A stretch of 35,648 nt of DNA from Nitrospiria bacterium (GCA_036397255.1 DASWJH010000034.1:1-35648); one strand, 5' to 3'. Positions 17,364-25,353 are shown, counted from the stretch's first letter. Numbers and translations: made by a program. Notes: generated by a model not told the origin, from the sequence alone.

Positions 17364-17697
17364 CCCGAGAGGTTCTCCTTAGTAAAAGAATCACGGAAAG
17401 ACCCGCTGTAAAGATCACCACGGTCTCCCCGAGCGTGTCATACCCGCGATAACTGGCTAGAATCCCGGTGACCATATTCTCAACACCTGTCTCCTCTATA
17501 ATCTTTTCAATATATCGGGGAGCGACATGAAGATTAGCAGGAGCGTGGGGATCCCCGAATCCCGGCATATCCAATGTCCCATAGATCAAAACACCACCGG
17601 TTATAAAAACAATGAGAAAGGAAATGAAGTTAAAAACCCTTTTTCTCCTTTGATGGGTGTTTTGCTGACCCTGTGGATTTTCAATTGAAGGTTTCAT
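17356..17697 (-). CDS. MbhE-type subunit (equivalent of the MrpA C-terminal end)
   Basis: A 113-residue protein with an N-terminal basic tail, one membrane helix (about residues 22-42), a periplasmic-type segment with the family motif GDPHAPANLHVAPRYIE, and a C-terminal helix TLGETVVIFTAGLSVILLLRR. This matches the MbhE / MrpA C-terminal module (Pfam MrpA_C_ter-like). I take the start at 17697, where ATGA overlaps the preceding stop. A longer open frame from 17895 only reads through the neighbouring gene in another frame. In the plus-strand cluster the same region is fused to the MbhD part (24377-24907). Confidence 0.85.
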   Translation of the reverse strand: MKPSIENPQGQQNTHQRRKRVFNFISFLIVFITGGVLIYGTLDMPGFGDPHAPANLHVAPRYIEKIIEETGVENMVTGILASYRGYDTLGETVVIFTAGLSVILLLRRTSRDG

Positions 17698-17930
17698 TCT
17701 TCCTCTTTTCGCTTCGTCCGACTCAATGCGGCAATCAAAAGAACTGTTGTAATACCTGCCCCTACCGACGCTTCGGTAAAGGCCACATCCACTGCATTCA
17801 GGCGGGTCCAAACCAATGCCATCATCAAACTGTAGATTCCTAAAATCATAGTCGCACCGAGAAGATCTTTCATCTGAATGGCACCGATGGCGCAAATGAC
17901 CAAAATCAGTAGAAGGAGTATGTCAATCAT
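17694..17930 (-). CDS. MbhD/DUF4040-type subunit (MrpA C-terminal domain as a separate gene)
   Basis: A 78-residue, three-helix protein with the DUF4040/MbhD pattern: KDLLGATMILGIYSLMMALV followed by NAVDVAFTEASVGAGITTVLL. The acidic residues in DVAFTEA lie in the middle helix and are conserved in MrpA C-terminal, MbhD and the NuoJ-like position. It overlaps mrpG and the MbhE-type gene by 4 nt each (ATGA). Its separation from the following MbhE module contrasts with the fused copy in the other cluster. Confidence 0.87.
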   Translation of the reverse strand: MIDILLLLILVICAIGAIQMKDLLGATMILGIYSLMMALVWTRLNAVDVAFTEASVGAGITTVLLIAALSRTKRKEEE

Positions 17931-18310
17931 GGGATAGCATCTCCAGGTTTTGATGAGGAAGAATGGTGACCACCCTGGGTGGGATCTCCTTCGTTAGATG
18001 ATCCCGCCGGGGATTTTAACCAAGGTTTTAACCCAGCCAAATAAGCTGCCTTCGCAACCGCATGGGTAGCGGTTGGATTGGCGATAAAGATAAAAAGGAT
18101 TATCAACCAGAGTTTGATGCTTTCAAAGGAAAAGCCTTCATAGATAAACAACCCCACCAAAACAAAAACCTGCCCCATGGTATCTGCTTTTCCTGCGGGA
18201 TGAATCCTTGAGAAAAAATCAGGAAACCGGATAATTCCAATAGAAGCCACTAGAATAAAAAAACACCCAATGGCTAGAAAACCAGCTGATAATAAAACAT
18301 GAAATTCCAT
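17927..18310 (-). CDS. mrpG: Mrp antiporter subunit G
   Basis: A 127-residue protein, three helices then a polar tail, with the MrpG motifs GIIRFPDFFSRIHPAGKADTMG and NPTATHAVAKAAYLAGLKPW. The frame opens with TTG at 18313 and ATG at 18310. I chose the ATG, which overlaps the mrpF stop (TGATG). The C-terminal 25 residues (SPAGSSNEGDPTQGGHHSSS) are hydrophilic and longer than in the paralogue at 24048, and are probably disordered. Confidence 0.9.
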   Translation of the reverse strand: MEFHVLLSAGFLAIGCFFILVASIGIIRFPDFFSRIHPAGKADTMGQVFVLVGLFIYEGFSFESIKLWLIILFIFIANPTATHAVAKAAYLAGLKPWLKSPAGSSNEGDPTQGGHHSSSSKPGDAIP

Positions 18311-18567
18311 CAATCGAGGTTTCCGCTTTGGATATACTTCAATATAGCCACCGTTGCAATGAAGTTAATGATTGCATAAACCAGGGCAATATCCAAAAAT
18401 TGGGGGCGATCATATATAAAACCAATTAAGGCTAATAGGACCACGGTCTTGGTCCCTATCAAATTGGTGGATAAAATCCGATCAAAAACGGTGGGCCCAG
18501 AAAGGGCTCGATACAACACCACCAGTATGGCAATCACAACAAAGACCGCAGCAACTTGAAACATCAT
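18310..18567 (-). CDS. mrpF: Mrp antiporter subunit F
   Basis: An 85-residue, three-helix MrpF. The signature LYRALSGPTVFDRILSTNLIGTK and the later DIALVYAIINFIATVAILKY match the family. Two ATGs start the frame (18567, 18564). GAGGG inside the end of mrpE is the likely ribosome binding site. It follows mrpE by 6 nt. Confidence 0.92.
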   Translation of the reverse strand: MMFQVAAVFVVIAILVVLYRALSGPTVFDRILSTNLIGTKTVVLLALIGFIYDRPQFLDIALVYAIINFIATVAILKYIQSGNLD

Positions 18568-18573
18568 GATTTA

Positions 18574-19041
18574 TTAACCCTCAATGGGCTTAATTCGCTT
18601 TTCCATTTCCTGAAAGCTCTGAGCATCATATTCAGTGATGGCGTGAATGATATATTGGCCTTCTTCATCCACATCGATGGTGACGGTTCCCGGTGTCAGG
18701 GTAATCGAATTGGCCAAGGCCACCCTTCCCAATTCGGTCTTTAAACGGGTTTTGGTCTTCAAAATGCTGGGTTGTATCGGCATTTTCGGATGAAGGGTCC
18801 GGTAGGCCACATCGAGGTTGGCAATCACAATCTGATATAAAAACCAAGGCAGGTATTTTATAACCTGAAAGGTTTGGTTCATTAACGTTTTTAAACGGAT
18901 CCCTTGAAACAAAAATTCATGAGAAAAAAAGGCCACCCCATAGGAACAGACCACCCCCAACATCAAATGCATGGCATCGAAATGTCCGGATAACAGAATC
19001 CAGAATGAAAAAAGGACCCCAAAAGTCAATACAACACTCAT
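18574..19041 (-). CDS. mrpE: Mrp antiporter subunit E
   Basis: A 155-residue MrpE with two to three N-terminal helices, the YLPWFLYQIVIANLDVAYRTLHP segment, then the soluble domain containing LANSITLTPGTVTIDVD, which is nearly invariant in the family. The frame is open to an ATG at 19149, but I place the start at 19041. AAGGGG lies 5 nt upstream of that ATG, and a near-consensus promoter predicts a transcript start near 19066, inside the longer reading. First gene of the minus-strand operon. Confidence 0.9.
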   Translation of the reverse strand: MSVVLTFGVLFSFWILLSGHFDAMHLMLGVVCSYGVAFFSHEFLFQGIRLKTLMNQTFQVIKYLPWFLYQIVIANLDVAYRTLHPKMPIQPSILKTKTRLKTELGRVALANSITLTPGTVTIDVDEEGQYIIHAITEYDAQSFQEMEKRIKPIEG

Positions 19042-19072
19042 TTCCACCCCTTCAGGCTTATAAAGGGCTCTC

Positions 19073-19101
19073 ATTATAGAGGGCATATAAACCCAAATCA
19101 A
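19073..19101 (-). promoter_or_regulatory. Sigma70 promoter of the minus-strand Mrp operon
   Basis: Read on the minus strand: TTGATT (19101-19096), 17 bases, then a perfect TATAAT (19078-19073). The predicted start near 19066 gives a leader of about 25 nt with a good ribosome binding site before mrpE. Confidence 0.72.
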
Positions 19102-19531
19102 GCGCCTGAACCCGATGATGCTACCATCTTTTAGAAAAGTATTCTGCATCTAATTGAGTTCTTTTGCTTTATTTTAAAAAATATTTTAAAAAAGTTCCTC
19201 AGATTCTCATAAGGTAGCAGAAAATTTTTTCCTTCAAAAAAAACCGCCTTATGATTTAGATCGGCAGTTTGATCAAGTTTCATTAGAAAAATTTAAAGGG
19301 AAAAGATAAAAATAGTATATTATTTTTCCTTTTTTTAAGAGAAAAATATTTTTGAAATGGAAACCCGAAAAGAAAAGCTCAAAGAGGGGATACTAAAAGA
19401 AGCACTGGTTTTTTCTAATTTGAAATGTAACCTTCCAATAAAAACAAATCCTATTGTTTTTAAATCCCTTTTCAGATAAAATTGCGGAAATTTCCTGGGT
19501 ATAATTTATACCTCCTCATCCCAAGGGATTC
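19102..19531. other. Divergent AT-rich control region between the two antiporter clusters
   Basis: About 430 bases of AT-rich sequence with two near-identical ATTTTAAAAAA blocks near 19170-19195. TATAAT at 19500-19505 is a possible -10 for mpsC, but I find no good -35 at 16-18 bases. I see no gene here. Confidence 0.45.
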
Positions 19532-19915
19532 ATGAAACCCATAAAGAAAAAAGGCCAGATGGAAGCGGAAATCAGCAATGCCATGGTCCAGTTTGAAAAA
19601 GAATACATGGGAAGGGGGCCAATTGAAACCAAAACCTATATCATGGATGATATGATCCTGGTTCGTCTGAATGGGGTCCTTACCCATGCGGAACAGCAAC
19701 TGGCCAAAAACCCTACAGGGACGGAGCTCATTAAAAAAATTCGGGCCAATTTATTGGAACAGGCAAGGGCGTTACTGATCGAAACCATTGAAAAAATCGT
19801 TCCCGTAAAGGTTGTAAGCCTTCATACCGATATCAGCACAAAAACGGGTGAAAGGGTTATCATTTTTACCCTTATGGAAAATTTAGAGCAGCAGTTATCC
19901 AACCATTTTTCTTGA
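19532..19915 (+). CDS. mpsC: MpsC family protein (DUF2294), copy 1
   Basis: A 127-residue soluble protein of the DUF2294 family, named MpsC after the staphylococcal MpsABC system in which MpsA is NuoL-like and MpsB is the DUF2309 protein. Family features are the MEAEISNAMVQFEKEYMGRGP opening, DDMILVRLNGVLTHAEQQLA, then KIRANLLEQARALLIETIEKI and a final beta segment with STKTGERVIIFTL. The ATG has AAGGGA 5-6 nt upstream. The biochemical role is not settled; the family often sits with transport and DUF2309 genes. It precedes dabA on the same strand, and a second copy closes the cluster at 31058. Confidence 0.86.
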   Translation: MKPIKKKGQMEAEISNAMVQFEKEYMGRGPIETKTYIMDDMILVRLNGVLTHAEQQLAKNPTGTELIKKIRANLLEQARALLIETIEKIVPVKVVSLHTDISTKTGERVIIFTLMENLEQQLSNHFS

Positions 19916-20005
19916 CCTCAATACCCACGGCGGGTTACTTTAAAGAGGATTAAGATAATCTGAATGATTCTCCATAAAAGGATCAGTTGGATTATCCGTT
20001 AATTC

Positions 20006-20095
20006 GGCCGAGAAAAATAGATCGGCTTTTTTAAAAGGTAAGGCGCACAAGCCGTGAGACAACCCTCTCGTCAGAGGGAGGTTTCGTGGAAGGTA
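20006..20095 (+). ncRNA. Structured leader region upstream of dabA (unassigned)
   Basis: A GCCGA/TCGGC hairpin (20007-20011 with 20022-20026, followed by six Ts) competes with a CGGCTT/AAGCCG pairing (20023-20028 with 20049-20054). Next is a long hairpin: 20053-20060 with 20081-20088, an AA/AG internal loop, then CCCTC/GAGGG closing a 6-nt loop. It ends just before the terminator at 20096-20138. It matches no riboswitch class I can recall. It could be an attenuator leader or a small RNA. Confidence 0.4.
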
Positions 20096-20138
20096 GGCCA
20101 GCACATTTCCTGAAAAGGGTATGCTGGTCTTTTTTTTT
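20096..20138 (+). terminator. Strong intrinsic terminator upstream of dabA
   Basis: GGCCAGCA (20096-20103) pairs with TGCTGGTC (20122-20129; one G-U), followed by nine Ts (20130-20138). It ends 117 nt before the dabA ATG, so it either ends the mpsC transcript or acts as an attenuator. Confidence 0.75.
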
Positions 20139-20255
20139 CTAACCAATAGTTGTTTTCAAAAGTTGCCCCATGAGGGCACTGAATCAATCCAAAAATTGGA
20201 TTTACATTTCCACAGTTTCGCTTCCCAATAAACGTGAAGGGAATAAAAGCAAAAA
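20139..20255 (+). other. dabA 5' region
   Basis: Between the terminator and dabA lie a TGCCC/GGGCA hairpin (20164-20168 with 20174-20178) and an ATCCAA-AAA-TTGGAT palindrome (20187-20201), a possible operator. No good promoter hexamer pair was found. AAGGGA about 12 nt before the ATG is the only ribosome-binding candidate. Confidence 0.4.
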
Positions 20256-23200
20256 ATGCCAATCGGAACTTTAGAATCAATTCATTTCAAAGCCTTAGAA
20301 AATTCCGAAAGAGCTCAAGTCCGCAACTGTGTTGATCAGGCCAATCAGTTCATCGCACGGTGCTGGCCACTGCGAACGTTTATATATCGAAATCCCCTTC
20401 AAGAGTTGGAACACCTCCCTTTCCACCAGGCCATCAACCAAGGACAGGATTTATTTGGAGGCCAGGGGTATCTTTCCAATGAATCTTATAGAAATCTTTA
20501 TCATTCAGGGAAAATAACCGACGCCTCCATTTTGGAGGCATTAAAAAAATCCCAGTGGCCTCTGGAGGTGGATAACATTCTCCCCCTTGGAAAAAAGAAA
20601 GTTGATCCAATTAAGATACTCAGACTCCATTTAATTTATGGAATGGATCCCATTCGTAATTCCATATTCCATTGGAGGGTGGGGAACGAAAAGATATTGT
20701 CCCGATACCGTTCGGATGTCCCCGTTTCAATCAGAAAAGACCCTGAAACAGGGATCATCCCTTTCCTCTGGCAGGGCATCTTGAGAACCTTGGGTATAAC
20801 CCATAACCTCGAATTCAAAGATAAATCCGAAAAGGACCCATCTTCCCCCACCACCTCCAAGGAAGGGGAAAATTTCCGGTTTTTTCTAATAGACCTTTCT
20901 AAGGTTGGAAACCGGTGGACTTTGGGTGATTGGATTCAGGAAATAACCGAGATCCCACTAAGAAAACAAATCGATGACCAGATGATAAAATGGTGTTCGG
21001 CTTTTTTAGATGAAGGCATGGCGTCCTGGGAAATGCCGTCTCGTGAAAAAGGTTTTTACCATTCGTGGCTAGATGTAGCTTCACTCGATCGATCGGCTGA
21101 AATCGGAAGAATAAAAAACTTTTCATATAAAATTCGGGGGCTTCCCCAGAACCCCGAGGACACCATTGCAGGATGCCTCACACAGATGGGTGTAAAAAAC
21201 CACCTCTGGCCCGATTATTTGAAACGTCACCTCTCTCAAATGCCAGGATGGGCAAGCTTCATAAAGTGGCGTACCAATGAGCCCGAAAATATCTGGCAAC
21301 AACTTTACCCCATTGATCCTACTCAATATTTGGCGGTCCGTCTTTTTTACGAGTCAGAACTGGTTGATTCCATTTGTCAAAAAACATGGAACATCAAAGG
21401 GTCGCTTTCCGAGATCCAAACCTTCTTTCGAAAATTTCCCGAAACTTATCCCCTGGCCAACCGGGGGGATGAGAGGGTTGAGAACCCGGCAGACCATTAT
21501 CGCTTGAACATCGCCTGGCGTTTTTTTAATCTTGCCCAATTTCTGGGTCTCGATCAGGATGATATTCAAAACCTTTCTCAAAAAGAGGTCAAAAAGGCAT
21601 TGGAACTCCTTGATGCCTTTCCATCGGAACACCATGGGGTTATTTGGCTTCAAGCCCTTGAGCTTTCCTTTCGAAAAACTCTTCTGGAAAAATTGAGTGC
21701 ACCCCATCAAAAGGATCCATCAAAGCCCCAAAGCGCCCCCCAAGCCCAGGCGATTTTTTGTATCGATGCCCGATCCGAATACCTTCGCCGCCACATGGAA
21801 AATATTGGCCCCTACGAAACATTTGGATTCGCTGGATTCTTTGGTGTTCCCATTTGTTTTCGCCCTTATGGATCAGACACCGAATGGTTGCTCTGTCCCG
21901 CTTTAATTAAACCCGAGAAAAGGGTCTTTGAAATTCCTTTGCCTGCGCATGAAAAAGAAACCCAGAAAAATGAAACGGGATCCAAATGGCATCATTCAGG
22001 GCACGGCATCTTCCATGATTTAAAAGCCAACAACTTCTCCGCTTATTTCCTGATTGATTTTCTAGGAGGTTTATTTGGCCTTACCTTTATTGCAAAAACG
22101 TTTTTCCCCTTCGCCTACCAGAGATTTCGTGAAAAGCTCCACCACCGATTGGTTCCAAAAGTTCCAACCCAGCTTCTCTTGGATCGCCCCTCTGAAGCGA
22201 ATTCATCAGAGCGAGGTAACGTGGGATTTACCCTCGAGGAGAAAACAACACTTTTAGAAAACGGCCTGCGACTAATGGGTTTAACAAACCATTTTGCGCC
22301 GGTGGTTTTTCTTTGTGCACACGGGAGCACCTCAGAAAATAATCCCTATGCGGCTGCATACGACTGCGGAGCTTGTGGAGGAAACCACGGAGGACCGAAT
22401 GCCCGGGCGCTGACCTCCATCGCCAACACCCCCGAAGTACGAAAGGCGTTAAAGGAACGGGGAATTGAAATTCCCTCTTCCACCCTATTTATAGCTGGGG
22501 AACATAACACCACAACCGATCAGGTCATTCTCCTTGATCAGGAAGCCATTCCTCCCTCTCATCACGCAAATGTATCCCAGCTTCAAAAGGACCTCGACCA
22601 AGCGGGAGGGTTGGCCGCTTTTGAGCGCGTTAAAAAGCTTCCCGGAGCCCCCCATGCAAAATCCGTTGAAAATACGTTCCGTCATGTCCGGCAAAGAAGC
22701 GGGGACTGGGCACAAGTCCGGCCAGAGTGGGGCCTTTCCAGTAACGCAGCCTTTATTATCGGAAGAAGAAAGCTGACTCAAGGAATCCCTTTAGACGGAC
22801 GGGTGTTTATGCATTCTTATGACCCGGAACAGGATGGGACCGGAAAAGCATTAGACACCATTATGACTGCCCCCCTGTTGGTGGTTCAATGGATTAGCAT
22901 GGAGTATTATTTCTCAAGCACGGATCCTTTGGTTTACGGAAGCGGGAGCAAAGTTTATCATAATGTTGTTTCAGGAGTTGGGGTTATTCTGGGTCGGCAG
23001 AGTGATTTAAGACCAGGTCTCCCCGTGCAGTCGGTCATGAACGGGGAGATTCATTTTCATGAACCCATGAGGCCTTTGGCCATTATTGAATCCCCTATTG
23101 AAAGGGTCCAGGGAATTATTGACCGCCATGAAAAACTTCAACAGCTTTTCAACAACCATTGGGTAAATCTTCTCGCTGTGGATCCCATCCTTGGGGTTTT

Positions 23201-23261
23201 TCAGGAATACCAAGGAAATGGACGCTGGGAAAGTTTAAACCTGAAAATCTCTTCCCCTTAA
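20256..23261 (+). CDS. dabA: Inorganic carbon transporter subunit DabA (DUF2309, MpsB)
   Basis: A 1001-residue cytoplasmic-face protein of the DUF2309 family. DabA carries a beta-carbonic-anhydrase-like zinc site and, with a NuoL-like partner (DabB/MpsA), converts CO2 to bicarbonate vectorially, powered by a cation gradient. The four site residues are visible: Cys502 and Asp504 in FCIDARSEYLRRH, His689 in CAHGSTSENNPY and Cys704 in YDCGACGGNHGGPNAR. The His-to-Cys spacing of 15 equals that of the studied Halothiobacillus protein. The N-terminus (NQFIARCWPLRTFIYRNPLQ) and C-terminus (EPMRPLAIIESP, NNHWVNLLAVDP) are typical. Here it heads an Mrp/complex-I-like membrane gene set, 38 nt upstream of mrpE, rather than pairing with a lone dabB. 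Confidence 0.95.
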   Translation: MPIGTLESIHFKALENSERAQVRNCVDQANQFIARCWPLRTFIYRNPLQELEHLPFHQAINQGQDLFGGQGYLSNESYRNLYHSGKITDASILEALKKSQWPLEVDNILPLGKKKVDPIKILRLHLIYGMDPIRNSIFHWRVGNEKILSRYRSDVPVSIRKDPETGIIPFLWQGILRTLGITHNLEFKDKSEKDPSSPTTSKEGENFRFFLIDLSKVGNRWTLGDWIQEITEIPLRKQIDDQMIKWCSAFLDEGMASWEMPSREKGFYHSWLDVASLDRSAEIGRIKNFSYKIRGLPQNPEDTIAGCLTQMGVKNHLWPDYLKRHLSQMPGWASFIKWRTNEPENIWQQLYPIDPTQYLAVRLFYESELVDSICQKTWNIKGSLSEIQTFFRKFPETYPLANRGDERVENPADHYRLNIAWRFFNLAQFLGLDQDDIQNLSQKEVKKALELLDAFPSEHHGVIWLQALELSFRKTLLEKLSAPHQKDPSKPQSAPQAQAIFCIDARSEYLRRHMENIGPYETFGFAGFFGVPICFRPYGSDTEWLLCPALIKPEKRVFEIPLPAHEKETQKNETGSKWHHSGHGIFHDLKANNFSAYFLIDFLGGLFGLTFIAKTFFPFAYQRFREKLHHRLVPKVPTQLLLDRPSEANSSERGNVGFTLEEKTTLLENGLRLMGLTNHFAPVVFLCAHGSTSENNPYAAAYDCGACGGNHGGPNARALTSIANTPEVRKALKERGIEIPSSTLFIAGEHNTTTDQVILLDQEAIPPSHHANVSQLQKDLDQAGGLAAFERVKKLPGAPHAKSVENTFRHVRQRSGDWAQVRPEWGLSSNAAFIIGRRKLTQGIPLDGRVFMHSYDPEQDGTGKALDTIMTAPLLVVQWISMEYYFSSTDPLVYGSGSKVYHNVVSGVGVILGRQSDLRPGLPVQSVMNGEIHFHEPMRPLAIIESPIERVQGIIDRHEKLQQLFNNHWVNLLAVDPILGVFQEYQGNGRWESLNLKISSP

Positions 23262-23299
23262 TGTGAGAAGAAACCGATGGTGGGGGAAAAGGAGCATTA

Positions 23300-23785
23300 A
23301 TGTATACTGTAGGAACATTTACTCGAAACGCTTTCCTTTTATTTCTCCTTTGGGTGCTCCTTTCAGGGAGGATGGAACCCTTATTTCTGGTTCTGGGATT
23401 GGTCACTGCTGTCGGAATTTCAGCGTTGCACGGCCGGCATCCGGAACCACCCCATCCCACCATCCCTTTTTTCCGCTTTATGTTTTTCCTTCCCTGGCTT
23501 TTTTACAGAATCTTATTAAGTAATTTCCATACCGTCTTTTTGATTCTTCACCCCCGGTTGCCGATTAATCCCAAAATGATTCTATACCAAACCCACCTGC
23601 GAAATCCCGCTGCCATAACCCTACTGGCCAATTCAATCACATTAACCCCCGGAACGGTCACCGCCGAGGTAAATTCTTCGAACCTGGTGGTGCATGCTTT
23701 GGATGAAGATTCGGCAAATGACTTGGTCACGGATCGCTTGGAAAAAAAAATTTTTTGGGTTTTTGGAAAGAAAGGAACTCAATAA
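23300..23785 (+). CDS. mrpE: Mrp antiporter subunit E, dabA-linked copy
   Basis: A 161-residue MrpE with N-terminal helices, the LPWLFYRILLSNFHTVFLILHP segment and the conserved LLANSITLTPGTVTAEV stretch. AAGGAG lies 5 nt before the ATG. It overlaps mrpF by one base (TAATG). It is clearly paralogous to the minus-strand copy at 18574-19041 but diverged in the N-terminal helices. Confidence 0.92.
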   Translation: MYTVGTFTRNAFLLFLLWVLLSGRMEPLFLVLGLVTAVGISALHGRHPEPPHPTIPFFRFMFFLPWLFYRILLSNFHTVFLILHPRLPINPKMILYQTHLRNPAAITLLANSITLTPGTVTAEVNSSNLVVHALDEDSANDLVTDRLEKKIFWVFGKKGTQ

Positions 23786-24051
23786 TGTCAATATTTTTCC
23801 TTGGAATCCTGTTGGTTTTAGCCACCATCATTTTAATCTACCTTTACCGTGTTCTACAGGGACCAACGGTTTTCGACCGACTTTTAGGGTTAAATGGAAT
23901 CTCAAGTAAGGCCATTATGCTTCTAGTGATTATCGGAACCCTCTATGAAAGGGTGCCCATGTTCGTGGATATCGCCGTGGGGTATGCATTGATCAATTTG
24001 GTCGGCGCCCTAGCCGCAGCCAAGTATTTGGAGCATAAGGATTATAGATGA
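23785..24051 (+). CDS. mrpF: Mrp antiporter subunit F, dabA-linked copy
   Basis: An 88-residue, three-helix MrpF with LYRVLQGPTVFDRLLGLNGISSKAI-type signature and DIAVGYALINLVGALAAAKYL. I place the start at 23785, where ATG overlaps the mrpE stop (TAATG); an upstream ATG at 23755 only reads back into mrpE. It overlaps mrpG by 4 nt (ATGA). Confidence 0.91.
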   Translation: MSIFFLGILLVLATIILIYLYRVLQGPTVFDRLLGLNGISSKAIMLLVIIGTLYERVPMFVDIAVGYALINLVGALAAAKYLEHKDYR

Positions 24052-24386
24052 GCGTTTTGGTGGTCGTTCTCATTTTGACTGGACTTTTTTTTCTGATCGT
24101 TGCCGCCATCGGGATGATCCGTTTGCCGGATGTTTTTACCCGATCCCACGCCCTAAGCATCACCGATACCCTGGGTATCGGCCTTGTGCTATCCGGACTA
24201 GCCCTTTATCAAGGATTCACCGACAGCGCGTTGAAAACGGTCCTCATCCTAATCCTGTTGTATCATCTAAATCCCGTCATTTCTCATGCTACCGTGAGGG
24301 CCGCATTGAGATCCGGCCTTAAACCGTGGACCCGGGAGAATCCCAAACAGGTTCCTCAAGAAAAAGAGGAGAAAAAATGTATTTAA
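24048..24386 (+). CDS. mrpG: Mrp antiporter subunit G, dabA-linked copy
   Basis: A 112-residue MrpG with GMIRLPDVFTRSHALSITDTLG and NPVISHATVRAALRSGLKPW. Where the minus-strand copy has RIHPAGKADT, this one has RSHALSITDT, a change in the conserved loop. It overlaps mrpF by 4 nt and the following fused subunit by 10 nt. Confidence 0.9.
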   Translation: MSVLVVVLILTGLFFLIVAAIGMIRLPDVFTRSHALSITDTLGIGLVLSGLALYQGFTDSALKTVLILILLYHLNPVISHATVRAALRSGLKPWTRENPKQVPQEKEEKKCI

Positions 24387-24907
24387 CGGTCGCCATCCCC
24401 CTATTGATTTTACTGGTTCTCACCGCCGCAGGAGCCATTTTTGTGAAAGATTTGATAGGTTCGGTTTTTATCCTGAGTTCCTACAGTTTTTTCCTTGCCC
24501 TTCTTTGGGCCTGGCAAGGAGCGGTGGATGTGGCATTCACTGAAGCCGTAGTGGGGGTGGGGTTGTCCACCATTTTTCTTCTACTTACTTTATTTTTGAC
24601 CGGTTCCGACATCAGCCAAACCCGGTACTATCGTTCCTCCTGGATGGTCCTGGTAGGCCTTGTGGGATTGGGGTTTATTATGGTATTCGGTGCCCAGGAT
24701 TTACCCCGTGTTGGTAATCCCGCCTCTCCGGCCAATACCCATATCTCCCCCGCCTACCTTCGACAAAGCCTGAAAGAGACCCAAACCCCCAATGTGGTCA
24801 CATCCGTGCTGATGGATTACCGTTCCATGGACACCCTGATCGAAACCACTGTAATTTTTACTGCAGGAATTGCAACCAGTCTGCTCTTAAGAAGGAAACC
24901 GGAATGA
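24377..24907 (+). CDS. Fused MbhD-MbhE-type subunit (MrpA C-terminal region)
   Basis: A 176-residue membrane protein joining two modules that are separate genes in the minus-strand operon. Residues about 1-75 are DUF4040/MbhD-like (KDLIGSVFILSSYSFFLALL, AVDVAFTEAVVGVGLST). Residues about 85-176 are MbhE-like (GNPASPANTHISPAYLRQ and TLIETTVIFTAGIATSLLLRR). The ATG at 24377 has GAGGAG 5 nt upstream; an in-frame ATG at 24326 lies inside mrpG and adds only polar residues. It overlaps mrpB by 4 nt. It supplies the part of MrpA that contacts MrpB/C in known Mrp structures. Confidence 0.9.
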   Translation: MYLTVAIPLLILLVLTAAGAIFVKDLIGSVFILSSYSFFLALLWAWQGAVDVAFTEAVVGVGLSTIFLLLTLFLTGSDISQTRYYRSSWMVLVGLVGLGFIMVFGAQDLPRVGNPASPANTHISPAYLRQSLKETQTPNVVTSVLMDYRSMDTLIETTVIFTAGIATSLLLRRKPE

Positions 24908-25353
24908 TCTTCCCCCACGATAGCACCATTGTAAAAACACTCAGTCGCATTTTGATTCCGGTAATACAGCTTTACGCGGTCTACCTCATTTTTCATGCCC
25001 AGTACAGTCCGGGAGGAGGATTTGTGGGGGGGGTTCTATTCGGGGTGAGCCTGATTTTAACGGTACTGGTTTTTGGAAGCCGCTATTCCCGAGGGTTTAT
25101 TGAAAGGGTGGCCTTTCGGTCCGATGGCCTGGGTTTAATGGTCTTTGGAGGAATTGGACTCCTTTGCATTCTTTGGGGTGGAGAGTTTCTCAATTACGCC
25201 GCACTTCAAATCCCCGGGTTGGAAAACCCCTCCAAGCGGGCTTTGGGAATTGTTGGAACCCAAATCGGAGTTGGGATTGATGTGGCCGTTGTAGCCATTT
25301 CGATTTTTTTTAGTTTATCCCCCCAGGAAAATGAGGAGGATACCCATGTTTGA
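24904..25353 (+). CDS. mrpB: Mrp antiporter subunit B, dabA-linked copy
   Basis: A 149-residue MnhB-domain protein with LSRILIPVIQLYAVYLIFHA, the glycine-rich YSPGGGFVGGVLFGVS segment and GTQIGVGIDVAVVAISIFF in the last helix. It starts with ATG overlapping the previous stop (ATGA). The mrpC start lies 8 nt inside its 3' end. Confidence 0.92.
   Translation: MIFPHDSTIVKTLSRILIPVIQLYAVYLIFHAQYSPGGGFVGGVLFGVSLILTVLVFGSRYSRGFIERVAFRSDGLGLMVFGGIGLLCILWGGEFLNYAALQIPGLENPSKRALGIVGTQIGVGIDVAVVAISIFFSLSPQENEEDTHV

Noticed and set aside
17698-17895. N-terminal extension of the MbhE-type gene
   Set aside because: The extra residues are the neighbouring MbhD-type gene read in another frame; the ATGA overlap at 17694-17697 gives the natural start.
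19042-19149. N-terminal extension of minus-strand MrpE
   Set aside because: It would span a near-consensus promoter, and the extra residues are absent from typical MrpE; the ATG at 19041 has a good ribosome binding site.
19165-19200. Two AT-rich direct repeats as an operator
   Set aside because: Low-complexity A/T runs in a very AT-rich gap; not distinctive enough to call a binding site.
20006-20095. Known riboswitch (c-di-GMP, cobalamin, SAM, glycine, fluoride)
   Set aside because: Conserved cores of these classes, as far as I can recall them, do not match; kept as an unassigned structured leader.
19940-20146. Minus-strand open frame upstream of dabA
   Set aside because: It covers the terminator and hairpins of the dabA leader and encodes a composition without family resemblance.
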